Assembly: GCA_900469345.1 (NCBI GenBank) | Contig: UBWZ01000008.1 | Coordinates: forward strand, 310,001 to 374,000 | Origin: Hyphomicrobiales bacterium | Lineage (GTDB): Bacteria; Pseudomonadota; Alphaproteobacteria; Rhizobiales; Rhizobiaceae | DNA: 64,000 bases | Direction: 5' to 3' | Shown here: piece after piece, positions 57,865 through 64,000 of the stretch | How the letters are laid out: every line of letters begins with the position of its first letter | How positions within the stretch are numbered: position 1 is the stretch's first letter | Program-made: the position numbers and the translations under genes | Notes under the pieces: model-generated | What the model was told of the DNA's origin: nothing | What the model saw: the letters and a program-made list of their open reading frames with translations, nothing else | Database searches by the model: none

Positions 57865-57906
57865 CTTCGATCCTAACCGAAGCATCATGGTCGCGCAACA
57901 TGCGAC
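57865..57906. promoter_or_regulatory. Two inverted repeats between the ArsR gene and NIPSNAP operon
   Basis: CTTCG-N8-CGAAG (57865-57882) begins 2 bases before the regulator's ATG; GTCGC-N7-GCGAC (57890-57906) lies 28 bases before the NIPSNAP ATG. Either could be the operator of the ArsR protein for the divergent genes. Confidence 0.5.
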
Positions 57907-57934
57907 AAACGGTCGGCCAGCCAAGGAGACGACC

Positions 57935-58264
57935 ATGATCACATGTTTCATCCGCTATCAGATCGATCCGTTCAAGAAGGAGCAGTTCGCCACCTACGCC
58001 CGTAACTGGGGCCAGGCGATCCCGCGCTGCGGCGCCGACCTCGTCGGCTATTTCGGCCCGCATGAAGGCTCCGCGACCACCGCCTACGGCGTCTATTCGG
58101 TGGAAAGCCTCGCCGCCTACGAGGCCTATCGCGCCCGGCTTGCCGTTGATCCGCTCGGCCGCGAATACTACGCGATGGCGGCGCGCGAACGCTTCATCCT
58201 GAAGGAGGACCGGATCTTCCTCAAGAACATGTCGCTGCCGCACACCGGGCTGGTGACGCCATGA
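57935..58264 (+). CDS. NIPSNAP family protein
   Basis: A 109-residue dimeric ferredoxin-like protein: ITCFIRYQIDPFKKEQFATYARNW, then GADLVGYFGPHEGSATTAYGVYS and the RIFLKNMSLP end match the NIPSNAP family (read in parts). Bacterial members are small stress- or catabolism-related proteins; the reaction is unknown. AAGGAG lies 7 bases before the ATG. The stop overlaps the next gene as ATGA. Probably controlled by the divergent ArsR regulator. Confidence 0.88.
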   Translation: MITCFIRYQIDPFKKEQFATYARNWGQAIPRCGADLVGYFGPHEGSATTAYGVYSVESLAAYEAYRARLAVDPLGREYYAMAARERFILKEDRIFLKNMSLPHTGLVTP

Positions 58265-58605
58265 TCGCCGTCATCTTCGAGGTCGTGCCCTTTATGGGCG
58301 AGCGCCACCGCTATCTCGATCTCGCCGGCGACCTTCGCAGCGAACTGGACAAGATCGACGGCTTCATCTCCATCGAGCGTTTTGAAAGCCTCACTCTGCG
58401 CGGCAAGCTTCTCTCGCTGTCCTTCTGGCGCGACGAGGAGGCGGTGCGCCAGTGGCGCAACCTCGAGGCCCACCGCGCCGCCCAGCATGCCGGCCGTAAC
58501 GGCATCTTTGCCGATTACCGCCTGCGGATCGGCCATGTGCTGCGCGACTACGGCATGTTCGAGCGCGCCGAAGCGCCGCTCGATAGCCGCGAGGCGCAGG
58601 CTTGA
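58261..58605 (+). CDS. Antibiotic biosynthesis monooxygenase (ABM) domain protein
   Basis: A 114-residue ferredoxin-like protein with the ABM pattern: IAVIFEVVPFMGERHRYLDLA, then IDGFISIERFESLT, LSFWRDEEAVRQWRNLEAHR and the closing ADYRLRIGHVLRDY. Members act as heme-degrading or quinol monooxygenases or have unassigned roles. Overlaps the NIPSNAP stop by 4 bases, so the two are made together and may act in one pathway under ArsR control. Confidence 0.9.
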   Translation: MIAVIFEVVPFMGERHRYLDLAGDLRSELDKIDGFISIERFESLTLRGKLLSLSFWRDEEAVRQWRNLEAHRAAQHAGRNGIFADYRLRIGHVLRDYGMFERAEAPLDSREAQA

Positions 58606-58639
58606 ATGGCGCAGGCGTGAACGGCGGAGGCAGGGTGCC

Positions 58640-60280
58640 TTAGCCCGCCATGTTGTAGCGGGCTTCCGCAAGGTCGATCTCGCGCACCAGCCGGCGGACG
58701 ATCTCGTCCGAAACGAGCCGCGTGCGGCCGAGCCTGAAGAACTCGTCCCGCTCGGCCCGCAGCGCGGCGAGCCGCAGGCGCCGGTCGACGTCCGCCATCA
58801 GGCGCGCCATCTCGGCGCCGTCGCCCGATTGCGAGCCCTCGATCCGTCGCCGGTAGAGCTCCATCAGCCGGGCGCCCACATCGGAGTAGATATCCGCGTC
58901 GGTTCGCCCTTCGCCGAGCGCGTGCTGCTGCTTCTCGATCGCCCGGATGGCCGCCTCGGCGGCCGCGACGCGTGCGAGGTCTTCCTCCTGCTGCGCGCTG
59001 GGTTCCGGCGGCAGTTCGAGGTCCTTGAGCAGGAAGGGCAGGCCGATGCTGGCGGCGACCAGCGAGAAGACGATCACGCCTGCGGCGAGGAAGATGGCAA
59101 GGTCGCGCGTGGGAAAGGCGCTGCCGTCGTTCATGGCGAGCGGCAGGGTCAGGATGCCGGCGAGCGTGATGGCGCCGCGCACGCCCGCAAGCGAGGTCGC
59201 GGCCAGCAGCCGCCAGTGCGGCTTGTACATCGTGCGGCCCTGGCGGGCAGCCCGGAACAGGGTGAAGCGCAGCGACACCCAGACCCAGGCAAAGCGCAGA
59301 ACCAGCAGCGCGATGTTGATCGCCAGCACGTAGAACAGCAGCCAGATCGGGTGGAGATGGCCGGTCTCCGTCACCACCTGCGCGGCGCCGGAGATGATGT
59401 TCGGAAGCTGTTCGCCGAACAGCACGAAGATGATGCCGTTGAGGGCAAACTGCATCGTGTCCCAGACGGCACCGCGCCGCACCCGCGTGACGGCGAGCGC
59501 CTGGCCGGTCTGTTCCGCGTAGCTCATCGCGATCCCGGCCGCGACGGCTGCAAGGATCCCCGAGCAATGCACGTGTTCCGCCAGGAGATAGGCGCCGAAC
59601 GGGATGAGCAGGCTGATCAGGATCTGCGAACCCGGCTCTTCGCCGAGCCGGTGCGAGATGAAGTCCTTGATCCTGGTCACCACCAGCGTCACGCCCGCGC
59701 CGATTGCGATCCCGCCGATGGCAAGCCACAGGAAGGTGCCGAACGCCGAGGTCAGCGAAAATGCGCCGGTCAGGGCAGCCGCCACCGCAAGCTGCATGCA
59801 TACGAGGCCGGAGGCGTCGTTGAGCAGCGATTCGCCTTCGAGGATGTGCATCAGCCGCTTGGGGATCGGCACCCGGGCGGCAATCGCCGACACCGCGATC
59901 GGATCGGTGGGCGAAACGATCGCCGCCAGCGCAAACGCCACCGGCAAGGGCATGCTGGGGATCATCCATTTGATCAGCACGCCGACGCCGAGCACCGTCA
60001 GCACCACCAGCCCCAGCGCAAGCTCCAGGATCACCGCCCTGTCGCGCAGCAGGCCCTCCTTGGGAATGCGCCAGCCGTCGAGAAACAGCAGCGGCGGCAG
60101 GAACAGCAGGAAGAAGACCTCCGGCTGCAGTTCGACGCCGTATCCGAACACTTTGGCGATCAGCGCGCCGAGCGCGATCTGGATGAGCGGCAGCGGAATG
60201 GCGACGGGCGAAAGCCGCGAGAGCGTGCCGCTGAGGACGACCGCCACCAGCAGGATCAGGGCTATGCCGACACTTTCCAT
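58640..60280 (-). CDS. CPA1 family Na+/H+ antiporter (NhaP/YjcE-like)
   Basis: A 546-residue protein with about 12 membrane helices (to residue ~430) and a cytoplasmic helical tail. The transport-site motifs are SPTDPIAVSAIAAR (Asp near residue 125) and EGESLLNDASGLV (Asn-Asp near 155), and GVRGAITLA marks the late helix. It exchanges Na+ or K+ for protons across the inner membrane. ATG at 60280. It converges on the ABM gene and diverges from ccrM. Confidence 0.92.
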   Translation of the reverse strand: MESVGIALILLVAVVLSGTLSRLSPVAIPLPLIQIALGALIAKVFGYGVELQPEVFFLLFLPPLLFLDGWRIPKEGLLRDRAVILELALGLVVLTVLGVGVLIKWMIPSMPLPVAFALAAIVSPTDPIAVSAIAARVPIPKRLMHILEGESLLNDASGLVCMQLAVAAALTGAFSLTSAFGTFLWLAIGGIAIGAGVTLVVTRIKDFISHRLGEEPGSQILISLLIPFGAYLLAEHVHCSGILAAVAAGIAMSYAEQTGQALAVTRVRRGAVWDTMQFALNGIIFVLFGEQLPNIISGAAQVVTETGHLHPIWLLFYVLAINIALLVLRFAWVWVSLRFTLFRAARQGRTMYKPHWRLLAATSLAGVRGAITLAGILTLPLAMNDGSAFPTRDLAIFLAAGVIVFSLVAASIGLPFLLKDLELPPEPSAQQEEDLARVAAAEAAIRAIEKQQHALGEGRTDADIYSDVGARLMELYRRRIEGSQSGDGAEMARLMADVDRRLRLAALRAERDEFFRLGRTRLVSDEIVRRLVREIDLAEARYNMAG

Positions 60281-60453
60281 CCCAACCTCATCGATTTTTT
60301 AGGGGTCTCCGGCACGCCGAAGGCTGCCTGCGCCAAAACCCCGAATCGGCGCTGTGCAGGCCCTTCTACCAGCTCGGCATGACCTTTCGGAAAAAATGCC
60401 GGCCGCGGCAGACCGACATCGTGCCGGAAATTGTCGTCGGCCTTCAGGGTTTG

Positions 60454-60474
60454 GTAACCAGAATGAGTAACCAT
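60454..60474 (+). promoter_or_regulatory. Direct GTAACCA repeats upstream of ccrM, possible CtrA site
   Basis: GTAACCA at 60454-60460 and again at 60467-60473 (followed by T), 45-60 bases before the ccrM ATG. CtrA binds TTAA-N7-TTAA or a half-site like TTAACCAT, and ccrM is CtrA-activated in Caulobacter. The spacing here is 13 rather than 11, so this is a partial match. Confidence 0.35.
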
Positions 60475-60514
60475 AACAGTCAGTAAATTCGTTTTAGTAC
60501 AGCGTAGCGAGTGA

Positions 60515-61648
<1,134 letters not shown>

Positions 61649-61718
61649 TCCACCGGCCCCGTCAGATACAGCATTCCCTGTCCGGTTTTTGTACCTCTAG
61701 TCCCGGATGAGGATAATC

Positions 61719-61747
61719 GACGCCCGGAGAGCTGAACTCCGGGCGTC
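61719..61747. terminator. Strong hairpin between ccrM and convergent small gene
   Basis: Perfect 11-base inverted repeat GACGCCCGGAG/CTCCGGGCGTC with a 7-base loop, followed by ATTCGTTT. It separates the convergent ccrM and small hypothetical gene and should terminate ccrM transcripts. Confidence 0.75.
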
Positions 61748-61754
61748 ATTCGTT

Positions 61755-62030
61755 TCAGAAGAATCGCGTCCGCTTGAGCCGGATACGGTCGAGCAGCAGG
61801 GAGCGGCCGGAGGTAATGTAGAGCCCGGCATCGGTCAGGCTGAACGTCACGGTGCCGTCCGCCTCGAAACTGTCTTCCGTCTCGTCGATACTTTCCCCGT
61901 CGCTGAACAGGCTGTGGATGCGGAAGCGTCGCCCGGCGCGTTGCACCGTGACGGTCTTGGTCAGTCCGCCATCGATCGCGAAGGAAAAGCTTCGGCTGAA
62001 TTGCGCATCCGCAGTCTCTATGTCTTGCAT
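61755..62030 (-). CDS. Small hypothetical protein
   Basis: A 91-residue soluble protein with no signal peptide and no family I recognise. Predicted mainly beta (SFSFAIDGGLTKTVTVQRAGRRF in parts, TVTFSLTDAGLYITSGRSLLLDRI). It starts at an ATG preceded by GAGG about 4-7 bases upstream. It converges on ccrM across the hairpin at 61719 and is divergent from the S24-like repressor gene. Probably a real gene because of good start and coding character; role unknown. Confidence 0.55.
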   Translation of the reverse strand: MQDIETADAQFSRSFSFAIDGGLTKTVTVQRAGRRFRIHSLFSDGESIDETEDSFEADGTVTFSLTDAGLYITSGRSLLLDRIRLKRTRFF

Positions 62031-62239
62031 GGAGCCTCGATTACGATTTCGGACATGTCATGAAAGGGGCGGGCGCAGCCTGTCCTCGATCGCGGCGATT
62101 GGCGAATCCGTTTGACAGGCCGGGGCACCTGCGTTGAAATTGCAGGTTGTGGGGATCTGGATCCGCGGCGAGGCGGGCAAGACAGGCCGCAGGCTGAGGA
62201 TGAACTTCCTTTGACGTCGAGGTTGAATGGTAGTCCAAA

Positions 62240-62257
62240 AATTTTCACTTGTAAATT
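62240..62257. promoter_or_regulatory. AT-rich inverted repeat upstream of the S24-like repressor
   Basis: AATTT-N8-AAATT, 28 bases before the repressor start, in an AT-rich patch that also carries the probable promoter. It could be an autoregulatory operator; no second copy is seen. The rest of the 62031-62285 gap holds nothing recognisable. Confidence 0.3.
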
Positions 62258-62285
62258 GCATTCCTCGCTCAGGTTGTGAGCGGCG

Positions 62286-63077
62286 ATGAAGCTCGACGCC
62301 CGGCTAGCCCAGATCATCCCCGCTCGGCTGCGCAAGTTCGAGCCGCGCTGGCAGGCGCTCGACGAGGCGCGGCGGCAGGACTGCACCAAGATCGTCATCC
62401 TGGTGGAGCTTGTCGGAGGGCGCGGAAAGGCAGCGGCCGTCCTCGACGTCTCCGACAACACCATCGACAACCACCGCAAGGGCACAGGCGATGTCAGCCA
62501 CGCCGCCCTGAAGGAACTGACGGAAGGGGCGGGCCTGCCGCAGGCCGCCCTGTATTTCCGCTGGAGCGTGGACGATGGCGAACTGGTGTTTCGCGATGCG
62601 CAGGACAAGGCCATTCTCGATCCGTGGCAGACGGGCCGGCCGGGCGCAGAGCCGCGTTACGACGTGCCTCCGCTTGCCTATAATCCCGGTCAGGATCATC
62701 TCATGCAACCGGGAGGCATGGCCGAAGGCGACGACGTGCAGCATCTGACGGTGCCGCGCGACTACCTCGGACGGCTGCAGGCTGACCCCCGCAGCCTTCT
62801 GGCCATGGTCGTCAGGGATGACGGAATGGTGCCGGAGATCGAGGAGGGGGCTCTTCTGCTCGTCGATGTCAGCGACAGGCTGCTGACCGATGGCTGCCTT
62901 TACGTCCTCGATACGGGCGCCGGCGCCATCGTCCGGCGTGTCCGGCGGCTCGCCAGGGGCGAGATCGAACTGCTCTGCGCAGACAGTAAGCTGCACCCGC
63001 CGCTCAGGCTGACGAAGCCGGACGTCGCCGGCCTCGATCTGATCGGCCGGCTGCGCTCGCACAGCAAAAGCGTCTGA
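62286..63077 (+). CDS. S24/LexA-like transcriptional regulator lacking autocleavage residues
   Basis: A 263-residue regulator of the phage C1/LexA class. The N-terminal part (~30-90) has a helix-turn-helix (GGRGKAAAVLDVSDNTIDNHR-like, read in parts) and the C-terminal ~110 residues an S24 fold. The catalytic Ser of the usual DSM motif is Gly here (VRDDGMVPEIEEG), and the catalytic Lys position is Arg (IVRRVRRL). Without either it cannot self-cleave and is probably a constitutive or ligand-controlled DNA-binding protein. No integrase or other phage gene is near, so it may be a domesticated prophage repressor. Confidence 0.85.
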   Translation: MKLDARLAQIIPARLRKFEPRWQALDEARRQDCTKIVILVELVGGRGKAAAVLDVSDNTIDNHRKGTGDVSHAALKELTEGAGLPQAALYFRWSVDDGELVFRDAQDKAILDPWQTGRPGAEPRYDVPPLAYNPGQDHLMQPGGMAEGDDVQHLTVPRDYLGRLQADPRSLLAMVVRDDGMVPEIEEGALLLVDVSDRLLTDGCLYVLDTGAGAIVRRVRRLARGEIELLCADSKLHPPLRLTKPDVAGLDLIGRLRSHSKSV

Positions 63078-63086
63078 CCTCTCGGC

Positions 63087-63701
63087 TCAGACCTCGATGC
63101 CGAAACCCGCAAGGTCCCGGCGCAGCGTCGCAGCGTCGATAAACTGCACGGCATGCCAGCCGGCGGCCCTGGCGCCTTTCACGTTGTCGGCACTGTCGTC
63201 GATGAAGATCGTCGCGGCGGGGCGCAGGCCGAAGTCGCGGGCGTGCTTCTCGTAGATCGCCACATCCGGCTTGATCAGGCTGATCTCGCCCGACACGGTA
63301 ACGCCGCGCGATGCGTCGAGGAAGGGGAACCGCTTGCGGGCTTCGACGAAGGTGTCGGCGGCGAAATTGGTGAGCATGGTCACGTCGCGGCCCTGGTCGA
63401 TCAGCCCCTCCAGGATAGCGACGCTGTCCTCGTAGGCGTGCGGCACCATCTCGTGCCAGTGCTTGCGGAAGGCGCGGATCTGCTCCTCCCGGTCGGGATG
63501 CTGCGCGATCAGCAGCGCCTCGGCCTCGGGCCATGCGCGACCGCGGTCCTGCTCGAGGTTCCATTCGTGGGTGCAGACGTTCTCGAAGAACCATTGGCGT
63601 TCGGCTTCGTCCGGAATGATCCGGCTGAAGGGCAGCTGCGGATCGTAGTGGATCAGCACTTTTCCGATGTCGAAGACGATATGGTCGATCTGGCCAGTCA
63701 T
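63087..63701 (-). CDS. HAD-IA family hydrolase
   Basis: A 204-residue haloacid dehalogenase-like phosphatase. Motif I is FDIGKVLIHYDP (Asp at about residue 10; the second Asp of the usual DxD is replaced by Gly-Lys as in YihX/YjjG-type proteins), motif II TMLTNFAAD, motif III Lys in SLIKPDVAIY and motif IV IFIDDSADNVKGARAAG. A four-helix cap lies between I and II. Substrate unknown, possibly a sugar phosphate or nucleotide. Followed closely by mutY in the opposite reading order (mutY lies upstream on the same strand). Confidence 0.9.
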   Translation of the reverse strand: MTGQIDHIVFDIGKVLIHYDPQLPFSRIIPDEAERQWFFENVCTHEWNLEQDRGRAWPEAEALLIAQHPDREEQIRAFRKHWHEMVPHAYEDSVAILEGLIDQGRDVTMLTNFAADTFVEARKRFPFLDASRGVTVSGEISLIKPDVAIYEKHARDFGLRPAATIFIDDSADNVKGARAAGWHAVQFIDAATLRRDLAGFGIEV

Positions 63702-63731
63702 GCAGTTCCCCTGAAAGCGCGGTGGTCGGTG

Positions 63732-64000
63732 TCAGTGCGGATGCTTGGCGAAGGCAAGCGGGAGCGCCTGGGTGATGACCTTTTTCATCACCGTCGGCAA
63801 GGCCTGGGCCTCCAGATTGTCGACCGGTTCCCACCATCCGCTCGCGTCTCTCTTCTCAGTCTGGGCCCGGAACACCGACAGCCGAAGCTCGAAATGGGTA
63901 AACACGTGGACGATCGTGCCGCAGGCTTCCCAGCCGGCCTCGAAGGGCGCGTGGTCCTTCGTGTCGCCGCCGTCGATGCGCGCGGTCCAGGCGGTGGTCG
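63732..64000 (-). CDS. mutY: A/G-specific adenine glycosylase MutY, C-terminal part (runs off window)
   Basis: The last 88 or so codons of a gene continuing beyond the window end. The reading frame gives VHVFTHFELRLSVF (the NUDIX-like domain strand that recognises 8-oxoG), WWEPVDNLEAQALPTVMKKVI and a stop at 63732. This is the C-terminal 8-oxoG-recognition domain of MutY, which removes adenine opposite 8-oxoguanine. The catalytic and Fe-S parts lie outside. In rhizobia mutY is commonly next to this HAD gene. Confidence 0.85.
   Translation of the reverse strand, partial: TTAWTARIDGGDTKDHAPFEAGWEACGTIVHVFTHFELRLSVFRAQTEKRDASGWWEPVDNLEAQALPTVMKKVITQALPLAFAKHPH

Noticed and set aside
58382-60382. 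666-residue plus-strand open frame
   Set aside because: Antisense to the CPA1 antiporter, whose transport motifs are clear.
62031-63077. Prophage or integrative element around the C1-like repressor
   Set aside because: No integrase, attachment repeats, tRNA or structural phage genes are near; flanking genes are ordinary chromosomal ones.

Overview
The window is a GC-rich stretch of chromosome from an alphaproteobacterium, most likely a Rhizobiaceae member (Rhizobium/Agrobacterium/Ensifer relatives). This is inferred from a CcrM-type GANTC methyltransferase, a ctaC-ctaD-ctaB-coxF-ctaG-ctaE oxidase cluster, a bioMNY biotin transporter, the thrB-rnhA pair, the pdxH/DnaJ/fabI/phosphatase/aroC neighbourhood, EcfG-type stress promoters and rhizobial palindromic intergenic repeats. 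Nearly all the DNA is coding, many neighbours overlap by 1-4 bases (ATGA junctions), and no rRNA, tRNA, CRISPR array, insertion sequence or intact prophage was recognised.

Layout. 1-8.3 kb: a small secreted protein, an RNA m5U methyltransferase, TlyA, a DUF4424 protein, dxs, an MNT/HEPN toxin-antitoxin-like pair lying between dxs and xseB, an HDAC-like amidohydrolase and a thioesterase. 8.3-10.2 kb: bioY-bioN-bioM. 10.3-20.5 kb: an AlkX/YcaQ glycosylase, then a three-gene GlgE-pathway operon (glgE, treS-maltokinase fusion, glgB) turning trehalose/maltose into branched alpha-glucan, preceded by a candidate EcfG promoter. 20.5-31.4 kb: cupin protein, a RibB with a degenerate RibA domain, aroC, a large GGDEF-EAL protein, DUF1344, a histidine phosphatase, fabI, a J-domain protein, a lipoprotein and pdxH.

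31.4-36 kb: a polysaccharide deacetylase, a frameshifted membrane-protein gene, tldD, a YcxB-like protein and an IalB-like protein. 36-42.4 kb: the aa3-type cytochrome oxidase operon with assembly factors (heme o synthase, CtaG, SURF1). 42.4-49.3 kb: ispH (behind a tandemly duplicated leader), a 120-bp palindromic repeat, thrB-rnhA, a Dabb protein, a peroxiredoxin, a DsbD-alpha-like protein, an AlgH-family protein, a CsbD stress protein with an EcfG promoter, and a zinc peptidase. 49.3-56.4 kb: a 7TM-GGDEF-EAL protein, a GNAT acetyltransferase, an M16 peptidase, thrC and a lipoprotein. 56.4-64 kb: a HAD phosphatase, an ArsR-regulated NIPSNAP/ABM pair, a CPA1 antiporter, ccrM, a small unknown, a non-cleavable S24-like repressor, another HAD protein and the 3' end of mutY.

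Most of the window is core metabolism. The points that stand out are the MNT/HEPN cassette with a probable non-ATG toxin start, a catalytically dead GH13 domain fused in front of GlgE, the degenerate RibA domain, the S24 repressor that has lost both catalytic residues, the frameshifted PH-like membrane protein, and several clear regulatory palindromes or promoters (fabI, csbD, glgE, ispH, ArsR/NIPSNAP). I did not find convincing evidence for an entirely new defence or mobile system.
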